Shown piece after piece: positions 35,677 to 47,087 of a DNA stretch of 64,000 bases (position 1 is the stretch's first letter; every line of letters begins with the position of its first letter). The stretch covers positions 1,550,001 to 1,614,000 of the forward strand of contig NZ_CP137892.1 in NCBI RefSeq assembly GCF_033547155.1, in the 5' to 3' direction. Source of the stretch: Pseudomonas benzenivorans (lineage in GTDB: Bacteria > Pseudomonadota > Gammaproteobacteria > Pseudomonadales > Pseudomonadaceae). Below the pieces are notes generated by a model. That model ran no database searches. It was not told the DNA's origin and saw only the letters and a program-made list of their open reading frames with translations. The translations under genes and the position numbers were made by a program.

Positions 35677-36642
35677 TCAGGGCTGCGGCGCGTCGTCGCG
35701 GTCGTCCGACTGGCGAAACACCAGGGCCTTGAGGCCGCTGTCGGCGTCGATGTCGGCGAACTCCGGCGGGTTGTCCAGGCGCTGCTCGAAGCGCAGGCCC
35801 GGCGCCTCCTCGGCCATGCTCCGGAGCAGGAACTCGGGGCCCAGGGCCGGGTCGTTGAGGCAGGCCAGTACGCTGCCCCCGGCATTGAGCAGCTCGGGCA
35901 GGCGGCGGAGGATCTTGCGGTAGTCCTGGGTCAGGGCGAAGCTGCCCTTCTGGAACGACGGCGGGTCGATGATCACCAGGTCGTAGGGGCCGAGCTTCCT
36001 CACCTTGCCCCAGGACTTGAACAGCTCGTGGCCGAGGAAGATCACCCGGTTCAGGTCGTGGCCGTTGAGGCGGTGGTTGTCCCGCCCGCGATTGAGGGCG
36101 GCCTTGGCCATGTCCAGGTTGACCACTTGCTCGGCGCCGCCGGCGAGGGCGGCCACGGAGAAGCCGCAGGTGTAGGCGAACAGGTTCAGCACCCGCTTGC
36201 CGCGGGCCTGCTCGCGTACCCAGCGGCGTCCGTAGCGCATGTCGAGGAACAGGCCGCAGTTCTGCTTGCTGCCCAGATCCAGCTTGAAGCGCAGGCCGTG
36301 CTCGCTGACCAGGCACTGCTCCACGGCCGCGCCGTGCAGCCACTCGGCGGCGCAGTCCGGGCGGTAGCGGTGCTGCAGCAGCAGGCCCTGGGCCTCGCAC
36401 TGCCGCCAGATCGGCGACCGGGGCAGGCCCAGCAGCATCTGTTTCAGGGCGCCCAGCTCGGCCTCGCCCGGGGCGCGGAACAGGCACACCAGCACTATCC
36501 CTTGCAGCCAGTCGACGGTGACCTGTTCGAGGCCCGGCCAGAGTCGGCCGCGGCCATGGAACAGGCGACGGGCCTCGTCCGGGGCGGCGCTCAGGGCGGC
36601 GAGCAGGTGCTGGTGCAGGGTGTCGATGGCGTGGGCGTTCAT
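35677..36642 (-). CDS. Class I SAM-dependent (RlmI/RlmK-like) methyltransferase
   Basis: 321 residues. Rossmann SAM-binding motif VLNLFAYTCGFSVAALAGGA (about 151-170), acidic motif VVNLDMAKAALNR, and the catalytic-type motif DLVIIDPPSFQKGSF. Similar to the C-terminal methyltransferase of rRNA m5C/m2G enzymes; no PUA domain is visible. Cytosolic and unrelated to PQQ chemistry, it is set antisense inside the island and converges on the hydrolase gene. Confidence 0.82.
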   Translation of the reverse strand: MNAHAIDTLHQHLLAALSAAPDEARRLFHGRGRLWPGLEQVTVDWLQGIVLVCLFRAPGEAELGALKQMLLGLPRSPIWRQCEAQGLLLQHRYRPDCAAEWLHGAAVEQCLVSEHGLRFKLDLGSKQNCGLFLDMRYGRRWVREQARGKRVLNLFAYTCGFSVAALAGGAEQVVNLDMAKAALNRGRDNHRLNGHDLNRVIFLGHELFKSWGKVRKLGPYDLVIIDPPSFQKGSFALTQDYRKILRRLPELLNAGGSVLACLNDPALGPEFLLRSMAEEAPGLRFEQRLDNPPEFADIDADSGLKALVFRQSDDRDDAPQP

Positions 36643-36730
36643 GGGGCGGAGTCAGCGGGGCGTGGCCGGCCATTCTAAGCCAGAAGGGCGGCCTCGTTGC
36701 CGCGACTTGCGGCCCGGGGCGCGGGGTATT

Positions 36731-36747
36731 GCTACCAAGGGAGTAGG
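36731..36747. promoter_or_regulatory. TACCAA motif upstream of pedH
   Basis: GCTACCAAGGGAGTAGG ends 107 bp before the pedH ATG. It matches GCTACCAAGGTAGTAA at 29089 closely and TTGCTACTTAGGGAGGAGG at 17161. A second element GGTACTGGGTCG follows at 36754. Confidence 0.5.
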
Positions 36748-36854
36748 GAATTCGGTACTGGGTCGAATTGTTGCGGGGCGCGGGGCACCGAAGAATCTGC
36801 GCTAGATCGGGAAAAGTTCCCGGTGATAACAATTAACCCGCAGAGGTAGCCGCA

Positions 36855-38630
36855 ATGAAACACACCGGTCTTCGCCAGCCCTTCCTGCTCAGTGCACTCT
36901 GTGCCGCCATGCTCATGCCCAGCGCCGCGGCCTGGGCGGTCACCGACCAGGAGATCCTGGACGACGTGAAAACCACCGACCAGGTCGTCACCAACGGCCT
37001 GGGCCTGCAGGGCCAGCGCTACAGCCCGCTGAGCATCCTCAACAGCGACAACGTCAAGGACCTGCGCCCGGTCTGGACCCTGTCCTTCGGCGGCGAGAAG
37101 CAGCGCGGCCAGCAGGCCCAGCCGCTGATCAAGGACGGCGTGATGTACGTCACCGCCTCCTACTCGCGGGTGTTCGCGGTCGATGCGCGCACCGGCAAGG
37201 AGCTGTGGCAGTACGACGCGCGCCTGCCCGACGACATCCGTCCGTGCTGCGACGTGATCAACCGCGGCGTGGCGCTGTACGGCGACCTGGTGATCTTCGG
37301 CACCCTGGACGCCAAGCTGGTGGCCCTGAACAAGGACACCGGCAAGGTGGTGTGGCGCAAGAGCGTCGCCGACCACCGCGCCGGCTACTCGATCACCGCG
37401 GCGCCGCTGGTGGTGGGCGGCAAGCTGATCACCGGGGTGTCCGGCGGCGAGTTCGGCGTGGTCGGCAAGATCGAGGCCTACGACCCGAAGAACGGCGAGC
37501 TGCTGTGGACCCGGCCGACCGTGGAAGGCCACATGGGCTACGTCTACAAGGACGGCAAGAAGATCGAGAACGGCATCAGCGGCGGCGAGGCCGGCAAGAC
37601 CTGGCCCGGCGACCTGTGGAAGACCGGCGGCGCGGCGCCCTGGCTGGGCGGCTACTACGACCCGGAAACCAACCTGCTGCTGTTCGGCACCGGCAACCCG
37701 GCGCCCTGGAACTCGCACCTGCGCCCCGGCGACAACCTCTATTCCTCTTCGCGCCTGGCCCTGAACCCGGACGACGGCAGCATCCAGTGGCACTTCCAGA
37801 CCACCCCGCACGACGGCTGGGACTTCGACGGCGTCAACGAGCTGGTCTCGTTCAACTACCAGGAAGGCGGCAAGACCATCAAGGCCGCGGCCACCGCCGA
37901 CCGCAACGGCTTCTTCTACGTGCTCGACCGCACCAACGGCAAGTTCATCCGCGGCTTCCCCTTCGTCGACACCATCACCTGGGCCAAGGGCCTGGACCAG
38001 AACGGCCGGCCGATCTACATCGACGACAACCGTCCGGGTTCGCCGGCGGCGGCGGAGAAGGGCAAGAGCGTGTTCGCCGCGCCGGCCTTCCTCGGCGCCA
38101 AGAACTGGATGCCCATGGCCTACAGCCAGGACACCGGCCTGTTCTACGTGCCGTCCAACGAGTGGGGCATGGACATCTGGAACGAGGACATCGCCTACAA
38201 GAAGGGCGCGGCCTACCTCGGCGCCGGCTTCACCATCAAGCCGCTGAACGAGGACTACATCGGCGTGCTGCGCGCCATCGACCCGAAGACCGGCAAGGAA
38301 GTCTGGCGGCAGAAGAACTACGCGCCGCTGTGGGGCGGGGTGCTGACCACCAAGGGCAACCTGGTGTTCACCGGCAATCCCGAGGGCTTCCTGCAGGCCT
38401 TCAACGCCAAGACCGGCGAGAAGGTCTGGGAATTTCAGACCGGTTCCGGCGTGCTCGGCTCCCCGGTCACCTGGGAGATGGATGGCGAGCAGTATGTCTC
38501 GGTGCTGTCCGGCTGGGGTGGCGCGGTGCCGCTGTGGGGCGGCGAGGTGGCCAAGCGGGTGAAGAACTTCAACCAGGGCGGCATGCTCTGGACCTTCAAG
38601 CTGCCGAAGGACCTGGTCGCCAAGCGCTGA
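36855..38630 (+). CDS. pedH: PQQ-dependent alcohol dehydrogenase, lanthanide (PedH) type
   Basis: Periplasmic quinoprotein (591 aa) oxidising primary alcohols and passing electrons to cytochrome c550. Signal peptide about 1-28, cut after AAWA. Eight-bladed propeller with tryptophan-docking repeats, the vicinal disulfide C131-C132 (RPCCDV), metal ligands E199 (GGEFG) and N281 (GTGNPAPWN), catalytic D323 in [11 protein letters not shown], and an extra D325. Calcium-type ExaA has Ser at the D325 position (WDFSG); D325 is the lanthanide-ligand signature of XoxF/PedH. The overall sequence also matches PedH of P. putida as I recall it, and not ExaA. ATG 36855; strong terminator at 38647. Confidence 0.93.
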   Translation: MKHTGLRQPFLLSALCAAMLMPSAAAWAVTDQEILDDVKTTDQVVTNGLGLQGQRYSPLSILNSDNVKDLRPVWTLSFGGEKQRGQQAQPLIKDGVMYVTASYSRVFAVDARTGKELWQYDARLPDDIRPCCDVINRGVALYGDLVIFGTLDAKLVALNKDTGKVVWRKSVADHRAGYSITAAPLVVGGKLITGVSGGEFGVVGKIEAYDPKNGELLWTRPTVEGHMGYVYKDGKKIENGISGGEAGKTWPGDLWKTGGAAPWLGGYYDPETNLLLFGTGNPAPWNSHLRPGDNLYSSSRLALNPDDGSIQWHFQTTPHDGWDFDGVNELVSFNYQEGGKTIKAAATADRNGFFYVLDRTNGKFIRGFPFVDTITWAKGLDQNGRPIYIDDNRPGSPAAAEKGKSVFAAPAFLGAKNWMPMAYSQDTGLFYVPSNEWGMDIWNEDIAYKKGAAYLGAGFTIKPLNEDYIGVLRAIDPKTGKEVWRQKNYAPLWGGVLTTKGNLVFTGNPEGFLQAFNAKTGEKVWEFQTGSGVLGSPVTWEMDGEQYVSVLSGWGGAVPLWGGEVAKRVKNFNQGGMLWTFKLPKDLVAKR

Positions 38631-38646
38631 TCCGCTGCGGGTAAAC

Positions 38647-38680
38647 ACGAAGGCCGGTCTGTGACCGGCCTTCGTCGTTT
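38647..38680 (+). terminator. Terminator after pedH
   Basis: ACGAAGGCCGGTC, loop TGT, GACCGGCCTTCGT, then CGTTT. A 13-bp perfect stem; short T-tract. Confidence 0.85.
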
Positions 38681-38763
38681 CCGGCTGTCTGGCAGCGGAC
38701 GGTACAGCGACTACGCTGGACCAGGCCATCGGCCCGGCGTAGCAGTCGCCCGGGCGGGGCCAT

Positions 38764-38778
38764 TACTACCAAATGAGG
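38764..38778. promoter_or_regulatory. TACCAA motif upstream of exaC
   Basis: TACTACCAAATGAGG, about 110 bp before the exaC start, after the pedH terminator, so exaC has its own promoter region. Confidence 0.45.
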
Positions 38779-38888
38779 AGGCGACCTGTGCCATGGATGC
38801 ATACCGGCCGGCGCGGGGGCTTCCTAAGATCGAAGCATGACCTGTTCCACGTTCAGGGAGCAGGCTCCGACAATAAGAGGACCGCATC

Positions 38889-40409
<1,521 letters not shown>

Positions 40410-40530
40410 TCCGGGCGTGATCCCCGGCGTGCGTGCTCCGGCGCGCCGGGTGCTTTCCTGCGAACCGCCCGCGGGCGGGATTTGCCGCGGACCCCGGCAG
40501 GCCAAGGCGGCCCCGGCAAATCGCTAGCGC

Positions 40531-40554
40531 AACGCGGCTTCGGCCGCGTTTTTT
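40531..40554 (+). terminator. Terminator after exaC
   Basis: AACGCGGC, loop TTCG, GCCGCGTT followed by TTTT: a UUCG-type stable tetraloop hairpin with a T-tract. Confidence 0.92.
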
Positions 40555-40575
40555 ATTGTCCGGCGCCCGCGGCCC

Positions 40576-40618
40576 CTCTACCAAAGCCAGCCCGTTCTCC
40601 TCCCAAAGTACCATTCTG
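40576..40618. promoter_or_regulatory. Double motif upstream of pqqA
   Basis: CTCTACCAAAGCC (40576-40588) and CCAAAGTACCATTCTG (40603-40618) lie 70-115 bp before pqqA. The second is nearly identical to CCAAAGTACTATT before pqqF (12848). Candidate control site for PQQ synthesis. Confidence 0.5.
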
Positions 40619-40689
40619 TCGTGGCGCTAGCGGGGGCATAACTAACAGGGCCGGAATGTCCCGGCTGGATAACAAGAGAGGACCGCGCC

Positions 40690-40761
40690 ATGTGGACCAA
40701 ACCCGCCTTCACCGACCTGCGCATTGGTTTCGAAGTGACGATGTACTTCGCCAATCGCTGA
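40690..40761 (+). CDS. pqqA: PQQ precursor peptide PqqA
   Basis: Ribosomal peptide of 23 residues ([14 protein letters not shown] then EVTMYFANR) whose Glu15 and Tyr19 (E-x3-Y) are cross-linked and cut out to become PQQ. ATG 40690 with AGAGGACCGCGCC upstream, stop TGA 40761, 55 bp before pqqB. Too short for usual ORF finders but unmistakable. Confidence 0.98.
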   Translation: MWTKPAFTDLRIGFEVTMYFANR

Positions 40762-40816
40762 TTCGCCCGGCCCCGGCGCTGTCGGGGCATCCCCCGAATT
40801 CCCACCGGTACCCGCC

Positions 40817-41731
40817 ATGCATATCCAGGTTCTCGGTTCCGCCGCCGGCGGCGGCTTTCCCCAGTGGAACTGCAACTGCCGCAACTGCCGCGGGGTGCGC
40901 AGCGGCAGCCTGCGCGCGCAGCCGCGCAGCCAGTCCTCGATCGCCCTGAGCGACAATGGCCAGGACTGGATACTGTGCAACGCCTCGCCGGACATCCGCG
41001 CCCAGCTCGAAGCCTTCCCGGCCCTGCAGCCGGCCCGCGCCCTGCGCGACACGGCGATCGGCGCGATCATCCTGCTCGACAGCCAGATCGACCACTGCAC
41101 CGGCCTCTTGAGCCTGCGCGAGGGCTGCCCGCACCAGGTCTGGTGCACCGAGATGGTCCATCAGGACTTGAGCAGCGGCTTTCCCCTGTTCAACATGCTC
41201 GCCCACTGGAACGGCGGCCTGCAGCACCAGCTGATCGCGCTGGACGGCGCGCCGTTCGCCATCCCGACCTGCCCGGACCTGGCCATCAGCGCCATTCCCC
41301 TGCGCAGCAGCGCGCCGCCTTACTCGCCGCACCGCGGCAACCCCCATCCCGGCGACAACATCGGCCTGTTCGTCGAGGACCGCCGCAGCGGCGGCACGCT
41401 GTTCTACGCCCCGGGCCTGGGCCAGGTGGACGAGGCGCTGCTGGCCTGGATGCGCCGCGCCGACTGCCTGCTGGTCGACGGCACCCTGTGGCGCGACGAC
41501 GAGATGCGCCAGTGCGAGGTCGGCGACAAGCTTGGCAGCGAGATGGGCCATCTGTGCCAGAGCGGCCCCGGCGGCATGATCGAGGTGCTCGACGGCCTGC
41601 CCGCCGCGCAGAAGATCCTCATCCATATCAACAATACCAACCCGATCCTCGACCTCGATTCGCCGGAGCGCGCCGAGCTGGGCGCCCACGGCATCGAGGT
41701 GGCGTGGGACGGCATGAGTATCCAACTGTAG
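40817..41731 (+). CDS. pqqB: PQQ biosynthesis protein PqqB
   Basis: 304-residue metallo-beta-lactamase-fold protein proposed to hydroxylate the Tyr of the PQQ precursor. Starts [20 protein letters not shown], with the family-typical CxCxxC (CNCRNC) at about residues 18-23 and SQIDHCTGL in place of the classic HxHxDH. Full length. Part of the pqqABCDE-pqqH run. Confidence 0.96.
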   Translation: MHIQVLGSAAGGGFPQWNCNCRNCRGVRSGSLRAQPRSQSSIALSDNGQDWILCNASPDIRAQLEAFPALQPARALRDTAIGAIILLDSQIDHCTGLLSLREGCPHQVWCTEMVHQDLSSGFPLFNMLAHWNGGLQHQLIALDGAPFAIPTCPDLAISAIPLRSSAPPYSPHRGNPHPGDNIGLFVEDRRSGGTLFYAPGLGQVDEALLAWMRRADCLLVDGTLWRDDEMRQCEVGDKLGSEMGHLCQSGPGGMIEVLDGLPAAQKILIHINNTNPILDLDSPERAELGAHGIEVAWDGMSIQL

Positions 41732-41758
41732 GGGCGCCGTGCGCACCGGAGAGCCATG

Positions 41759-42511
41759 ATGAGCCAAGCCGCCATGAGTCCTGTCGAATTCGAGCAGGCG
41801 CTGCGCGCCAAGGGCGCCTACTACCACATCCACCATCCCTTCCACCGGGCGATGTACGAGGGTCGCGCCAGCCGCGAGCAGATCCAGGGCTGGGTGGCCA
41901 ACCGCTTCTATTACCAGCTGTGCATCCCGCTCAAGGACGCCGCCATTCTGGCCAACTGCGCGGACCGCGACACCCGCCGCGAGTGGCTGCAGCGCATCCT
42001 CGACCACGACGGCGCCACGGGCGAGGAGGGCGGCATCGAGGCCTGGCTGCGCCTGGCCGAGGCGGTGGGCCTGACGCGCGAGCAGGTGTTGTCCCAGGAG
42101 CTGGTGCTGCCGGGGGTGCGCTTCGCCGTCGACGCCTATGTCAACTTCGCCCGCCGCGCCTGCTGGCAGGAGGCGGCCAGCAGCTCGCTGACCGAGCTGT
42201 TCGCCCCGCAGATCCACCAGTCGCGCCTGGACGCCTGGCCGCAGCACTACCCCTGGATCGATGCGGCCGGCTACGACTACTTCCGCCGGCGCCTGGGCCA
42301 GGCGCGCCGCGACGTCGAGCACGGCCTGCGCATCACCCTGGCCCACTACCGCACCCTGGAGGCCCAGCAGCGCATGCTGGAGATCCTGCAGTTCAAGCTG
42401 GACGTGCTGTGGAGCATGCTCGATGCCATGAGCATGGCCTACGAGCTGCAGCGCCCGCCCTACCACACGGTGACCGCCGCACGGGTCTGGCACCGGGGAG
42501 TCGCCCCATGA
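41759..42511 (+). CDS. pqqC: Pyrroloquinoline-quinone synthase PqqC
   Basis: 250-residue haem-oxygenase-like cofactorless oxidase that carries out the final ring closure and oxidation giving PQQ. Conserved [35 protein letters not shown] and [13 protein letters not shown] 41759 is better spaced from GGAGAG than the adjacent ATG 41756 and gives the usual MSxAAM start. Overlaps pqqD by four bases (ATGA). Confidence 0.97.
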   Translation: MSQAAMSPVEFEQALRAKGAYYHIHHPFHRAMYEGRASREQIQGWVANRFYYQLCIPLKDAAILANCADRDTRREWLQRILDHDGATGEEGGIEAWLRLAEAVGLTREQVLSQELVLPGVRFAVDAYVNFARRACWQEAASSSLTELFAPQIHQSRLDAWPQHYPWIDAAGYDYFRRRLGQARRDVEHGLRITLAHYRTLEAQQRMLEILQFKLDVLWSMLDAMSMAYELQRPPYHTVTAARVWHRGVAP

Positions 42512-42786
42512 AGCCGATGACCCTCGAACAGGTGCCGCGCCTGCGCCGCGGCTTCCGCCTGCAGTTCGAACCCGCCCAGGGCTGCCACGTGCTGCTCTAC
42601 CCGGAGGGCATGATCAAGCTCAACGACAGCGCCGGGGCGATCCTCGGCCAGGTCGACGGCAGCCACAGCGTCGCCGAGATCATCGCCGACCTGCGCGGGC
42701 GCTTCCCCGACGTGCCGGGGATCGACGAAGACATCCTCGCCTTTATGGAGGTGGCCCATGCCCAGTTCTGGATCGAGCTGCACTGA
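42508..42786 (+). CDS. pqqD: PQQ peptide chaperone PqqD
   Basis: 92-residue winged-helix (RRE-type) protein that binds PqqA and presents it to PqqE. Conserved [29 protein letters not shown] N terminus and [17 protein letters not shown] 42508 overlaps the pqqC stop; the pqqE start lies inside its end. Confidence 0.96.
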   Translation: MKPMTLEQVPRLRRGFRLQFEPAQGCHVLLYPEGMIKLNDSAGAILGQVDGSHSVAEIIADLRGRFPDVPGIDEDILAFMEVAHAQFWIELH

Positions 42787-43951
42787 TAACGGATCGTTGC
42801 AAGGCGTAGGCGAGGTAGCCTTGCAGCGATCCGACGCGGTCGGCCCGCCGCTCTGGCTGCTGGCCGAGCTGACCTACCGCTGCCCGCTGCAGTGCCCCTA
42901 CTGCTCCAACCCGCTGGATTTCAGCCGGCAGGGCGCGGAGCTCTCCACCGCCGAGTGGATCGAGGTGTTCCGCCAGGCCCGTGAGTTGGGCGCGGCGCAG
43001 CTGGGTTTCTCCGGTGGCGAACCCTTGGTGCGCCAGGACCTGGCCGAGCTGATCAAGGCCGCGCGGGAGATGGGCTACTACACCAACCTGATTACCTCGG
43101 GCATCGGCTTGACCGAGGCGCGCATCGCCAGTTTCAGCGAGGCCGGACTGGACCATATCCAGATCAGCTTCCAGGCCGCCGACGAGGAGGTCAACAACCT
43201 GCTGGCCGGCTCCAAAAAGGCCTTCGCCCAGAAGCTGGCCATGGCCCGGGCGGTCAAGGCGGCCGGTTATCCCATGGTGCTGAACTTCGTCACCCACCGG
43301 CACAACATCGACAACATCGAGCGCATCATCGAGCTGTGCCTGGAGCTGGAGGCGGACTTCGTCGAGCTGGCCACCTGCCAGTTCTACGGCTGGGCTGAAC
43401 TCAATCGTGCCGGCCTGCTGCCGACCCGCGCCCAGCTGGAGCGTGCCGAGGGCATCACCAACCAGTGGCGAGCGAAACTGGCGGCCGAAAACCACCCCTG
43501 CAAGCTGATCTTCGTCACCCCGGACTACTACGAGGAACGGCCCAAGGCCTGCATGAACGGCTGGGGCAACCTGTTCCTCGACATCACCCCGGACGGCACC
43601 GCGCTGCCGTGCCACAGCGCGCGGCAGTTGCCGGTGCAGTTCCCCAACGTGCGCGAGCACAGCATCGAGCACATCTGGCGCGACTCCTTCGGCTTCAACC
43701 GCTTCCGCGGCGACGCCTGGATGCCCGAGCCCTGCCGCAGCTGCGACGAGAAGGCCAAGGACTTCGGCGGCTGCCGCTGCCAGGCCTTCATGCTCACCGG
43801 CGACGCCAGCAACGCCGACCCGGTGTGCAGCAAGTCGGCGCACCACGGCATCATCCTCGCCGCGCGGGAGGAGGCCGAGCGGGCGCCCGGGGCGCTGCAG
43901 GACCTGCAGTCGCGCAACGAGCAGGCGTCCCGGCTAATCTGCAAGGCATGA
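42758..43951 (+). CDS. pqqE: PqqA peptide cyclase PqqE (radical SAM)
   Basis: 397 residues. Radical-SAM motif C42-x3-C46-x2-C49 (RCPLQCPYC), GFSGGEP, and a C-terminal SPASM region with cysteines ([30 protein letters not shown]) for auxiliary Fe-S clusters. It forms the Glu-Tyr carbon-carbon bond in PqqA. ATG 42758 gives MPSSGS, like other pseudomonads, and overlaps pqqD by 29 bp; the N-terminal linker (about 30 residues) is slightly longer than usual. Confidence 0.96.
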   Translation: MPSSGSSCTDNGSLQGVGEVALQRSDAVGPPLWLLAELTYRCPLQCPYCSNPLDFSRQGAELSTAEWIEVFRQARELGAAQLGFSGGEPLVRQDLAELIKAAREMGYYTNLITSGIGLTEARIASFSEAGLDHIQISFQAADEEVNNLLAGSKKAFAQKLAMARAVKAAGYPMVLNFVTHRHNIDNIERIIELCLELEADFVELATCQFYGWAELNRAGLLPTRAQLERAEGITNQWRAKLAAENHPCKLIFVTPDYYEERPKACMNGWGNLFLDITPDGTALPCHSARQLPVQFPNVREHSIEHIWRDSFGFNRFRGDAWMPEPCRSCDEKAKDFGGCRCQAFMLTGDASNADPVCSKSAHHGIILAAREEAERAPGALQDLQSRNEQASRLICKA

Positions 43952-45819
43952 GTGGTCAACGCGTCGCGCCCTTCGGCTTCTGGGACAGCGCCTGGTCCAG
44001 CGACCAGGCGGCCGCGGCCGGCCGCGACTTCGCCGAGCTGCGCGCGGGGCTGGGCGGCCTGGTGTGGCTGCAATACGACCCGGCCGACGGCCGTTCGACC
44101 CTCTGGTACTGGACGTCCGCCGCCCTGCGCTGCCTGACCCCGGCCGACCTGTCGGTGCGCAGCCGGGTCTACGAGTACGGCGGCGGCGCCTTCTGCCTCA
44201 CCGAGCAGGGCGTCGCCTTCGTCGGCGAGGCCGATCAGCAGCTCTATTACCAGCCGCTGGATGCCGCGCCCGAGCGGCTGAGCAATCGTCCCCATTGCCG
44301 CTACGGCGACCTGCACTACGACGCCCGGGGCAGCGCCTTGCTGGCGGTGGAGGAGGCGCGCGAAGCCGGGCAGGTGCTGCACCGGCTGGTCGCCATCGCC
44401 CTGGCCGACGGCGCGCGGCGGGTGCTGGTCGAGGGCCGCGACTTCTATGCCGCGCCGACCCTCAGCGCCGATGGCCGGCGCCTGGCCTGGATCGAGTGGG
44501 ACCGGCCGCGCCAGCCCTGGCTGGCGACCCGCCTGTGCGTCGCCGAGCGGTCCGCGGACGGCAGCTGGCGGCCGCCCCGGGTCGTGGCCGGGCAGGGCAA
44601 CGACGAGTCCCTGCAGCAGCCGGCGTTCGACGACCGGGGCCGGCTGCTGGTGCTCGGCGACCGCCACGGCTACTGGCAGCCCTGGCGGGAAACGGCCGAG
44701 GGCCGGCTGGCGCCGCTGCCCTGCGCCGCCGCCGACCACGCCGCCGCGCCTTGGCAGCTGGGCGCCTGCACCTACCTGGCGCTGGCCGGCGAAGGCCTGT
44801 TGCTGAGCTGGTTCGAGGACGGCTGCGCCTGCCTGGTCGAGCGTGCCGCCGACGGACGGGGCGAGCGCCGGCTGGCGCCGGACTACAGCCGCTTCCGCCA
44901 ACTGACCGCCGACACCACGCACTTCTACCTGATCGCCGCCGCGCCGACCCGATGCAGCGCGGTGCTGGCGATCGAACGGGCCAGCGGCCAGTGCCGGGTG
45001 CTGGCCGGCGGTGCGGCGCCCCTGGCGCAGAGCGAGGTCTCCCGTCCCCGGCCGCTGTCCTTCACCAGTGGTGGTGAGGCCTGCCACGCCTTCTTCTACC
45101 CACCGCACAATGGCGCCTGCCATGGACCGGACGGGGAGCAGCCGCCGTTGCTGGTATTCCTGCATGGCGGGCCGACCTCGGCCTGCTACCCGGCGTTCGA
45201 CCCGCGCATCCAGTTCTGGACCCAGCGCGGCTTCGCCGTCGCCGACCTCAACTACCGCGGCAGCAGCGGCTATGGCCGCGCCTATCGCATGGCCCTGCAC
45301 GAGCGCTGGGGCGAGCTGGAGGTGGTCGATGCCGGCGCGCTGCTCGAGCACCTGGCCGGCCTCGGCCTGATCGATCCGGCCCGGGCCTTTATCCGCGGCG
45401 CCAGTGCCGGCGGCTACACCGCCCTGTGCGCCCTGGCCGGCGGCCTGACGTTTCGCGGTGGCGCCAGTCTGTACGGGGTCAGCGATCCCCTGGCCCTGCG
45501 CCGGGTCACGCACAAGTTCGAGGCCGACTACCTGGACTGGCTGATCGGCGATCCGCAGCGCGATGCCCGGCGCTATGCCGCGCGCACCCCCTTGCTGCAT
45601 GCCGACAAGATCGAGGCGCCCGTGATCTTCTTCCAGGGCGGCCAGGATGCCGTGGTGCTGCCGAGTCAGACCGAGACCATGGTCGAGGCGTTGCGTGGGC
45701 GCGGCCTGGCGGTGGACTACCACTTCTACCCCGAGGAGGGCCACGGTTTTCGCCAGGCGCGCAACCAGGCCCATGCCCTGGAGCAGGAGTGGCGCTTCTA
45801 CCAGCGCCTGCTCGGTTGA
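43948..45819 (+). CDS. pqqH: S9-family peptidase of the pqq operon (PqqH)
   Basis: Prolyl-oligopeptidase-type serine peptidase, 623 residues: N-terminal beta-propeller (about 1-350) and C-terminal alpha/beta hydrolase with HGGPTS oxyanion region, nucleophile in [10 protein letters not shown], Asp in GGQDAVVL and His in EEGHGF. ATG 43948 overlaps the pqqE stop (ATGA). Proposed to take part in PqqA processing; PqqF may be partly redundant with it. In P. aeruginosa this is PqqH. Confidence 0.92.
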   Translation: MSGQRVAPFGFWDSAWSSDQAAAAGRDFAELRAGLGGLVWLQYDPADGRSTLWYWTSAALRCLTPADLSVRSRVYEYGGGAFCLTEQGVAFVGEADQQLYYQPLDAAPERLSNRPHCRYGDLHYDARGSALLAVEEAREAGQVLHRLVAIALADGARRVLVEGRDFYAAPTLSADGRRLAWIEWDRPRQPWLATRLCVAERSADGSWRPPRVVAGQGNDESLQQPAFDDRGRLLVLGDRHGYWQPWRETAEGRLAPLPCAAADHAAAPWQLGACTYLALAGEGLLLSWFEDGCACLVERAADGRGERRLAPDYSRFRQLTADTTHFYLIAAAPTRCSAVLAIERASGQCRVLAGGAAPLAQSEVSRPRPLSFTSGGEACHAFFYPPHNGACHGPDGEQPPLLVFLHGGPTSACYPAFDPRIQFWTQRGFAVADLNYRGSSGYGRAYRMALHERWGELEVVDAGALLEHLAGLGLIDPARAFIRGASAGGYTALCALAGGLTFRGGASLYGVSDPLALRRVTHKFEADYLDWLIGDPQRDARRYAARTPLLHADKIEAPVIFFQGGQDAVVLPSQTETMVEALRGRGLAVDYHFYPEEGHGFRQARNQAHALEQEWRFYQRLLG

Positions 45820-45860
45820 GGGCAGTGCGTGCGCGGCCGCCTGCTCGACGCTGGTCGCAT

Positions 45861-45880
45861 TGCATTGGCAGGCCAATGCA
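45861..45880. promoter_or_regulatory. 20-bp palindrome upstream of ercA
   Basis: TGCATTGGC, AG, GCCAATGCA: perfect 9-bp arms with a 2-base centre, 44 bp before the ercA start. Size and symmetry suit a dimeric regulator; no T-tract. Confidence 0.45.
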
Positions 45881-45923
45881 GTAGGCTGGGCGTTAGTCAG
45901 AACAACAACAGGCAGGCCGCAGT

Positions 45924-47087
45924 GTGAGCCCCGATATCAGTCTTCATCGCAAGTTCGTCTCGCCGGAAATCATCTTCGGCGCCGGCTGCCGTCACAGCGT
46001 GGGCAACTACGCCAGCAACTACGGTGCGCGCAAGGTGCTGCTGGTGTCGGACCCCGGGGTAGTGGCCGCCGGCTGGGTCGCCGACGTGCAGGCCAGCCTG
46101 CAGCGCCAGGGCATCGAGCATTGCCTCTACACCCAGGTCTCGCCCAACCCGCGCGCCGAGGAGGTGATGCTCGGCGCCGAGCTGTACCGCAGCGAGTCCT
46201 GCAACGTGATAGTGGCAGTCGGCGGCGGCAGCCCGATGGATTGCGCCAAGGGCATCGGCATCGCCGTGGCCCATGGCCGCGACATCCTCGAGTTCGAGGG
46301 CGTGGACACCTTGCGCGTGCCCAGCCCGCCGCTGATCCTGATCCCCACCACCGCCGGCACCTCGGCCGACGTATCGCAGTTCGTGATCATCTCCAACCAG
46401 CAGGAACGGATGAAGTTCTCCATCGTCAGCAAGGGCGCGGTGCCCGACGTGTCGCTGATCGACCCGGAAACCACCCTGAGCATGGACCCCTTCCTCTCCG
46501 CCTGCACCGGCATCGACGCCCTGGTGCACGCCATCGAGGCCTTCGTCTCCACCGGCTCGGGGCCGCTGACCGATTCCCACGCCCTGGAGGCCATGCGCCT
46601 GATCAACGGCCACCTGGTGGCGATGATCGCCAACCCCGGCGACATCGCCCTGCGCGAGAAGATCATGCTGGGCAGCATGCAGGCCGGCCTGGCCTTCTCC
46701 AACGCCATCCTCGGCGCGGTGCACGCCATGAGCCACAGCCTCGGCGGTTTCCTCGACCTGCCCCATGGGCTGTGCAACGCGGTGCTGGTCGAACATGTGG
46801 TGGCCTTCAACTACAACGCCGCGCCGGAGCGCTTCCGGATGGTCGCCGAGACCCTGGGCATCGACTGCCGCGGGCTGACCCACCCGCAGGTGCGCCAGCG
46901 CCTGATCGAACACCTGATCCGCTTCAAGCGGGCGGTCGGCTTCCACGAGACCCTGGGCCTGCACGGCGTCAGCACGGCCGATATCCCCTTCCTGTCGCAG
47001 CATGCGATGGAAGACCCGTGCATCCTCACCAATCCGCGCGAGTCGAGCCAGCGGGATGTCGAGGTCGTCTATGCCGAGGCCCTCTGA
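45924..47087 (+). CDS. ercA: Iron-containing alcohol dehydrogenase ErcA
   Basis: 387-residue group III (iron-type) dehydrogenase. NAD-binding GGGSPMDCAKGIGI (about 96-109), TTAGTSADVSQF, metal ligands in the C-terminal half (D and H residues in DALVHAIEAF, HAMSHSLGG and LPHGLCNAVL). In P. aeruginosa ErcA has a regulatory rather than purely catabolic role in ethanol oxidation. The start is GTG 45924. ercS overlaps its last bases. Confidence 0.92.
   Translation: MSPDISLHRKFVSPEIIFGAGCRHSVGNYASNYGARKVLLVSDPGVVAAGWVADVQASLQRQGIEHCLYTQVSPNPRAEEVMLGAELYRSESCNVIVAVGGGSPMDCAKGIGIAVAHGRDILEFEGVDTLRVPSPPLILIPTTAGTSADVSQFVIISNQQERMKFSIVSKGAVPDVSLIDPETTLSMDPFLSACTGIDALVHAIEAFVSTGSGPLTDSHALEAMRLINGHLVAMIANPGDIALREKIMLGSMQAGLAFSNAILGAVHAMSHSLGGFLDLPHGLCNAVLVEHVVAFNYNAAPERFRMVAETLGIDCRGLTHPQVRQRLIEHLIRFKRAVGFHETLGLHGVSTADIPFLSQHAMEDPCILTNPRESSQRDVEVVYAEAL

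Noticed and set aside
36855..38630. Assignment of the dehydrogenase as calcium-type ExaA
   Set aside because: Asp at 325 and the overall sequence match PedH; ExaA has Ser at that position and is about 30 residues longer.
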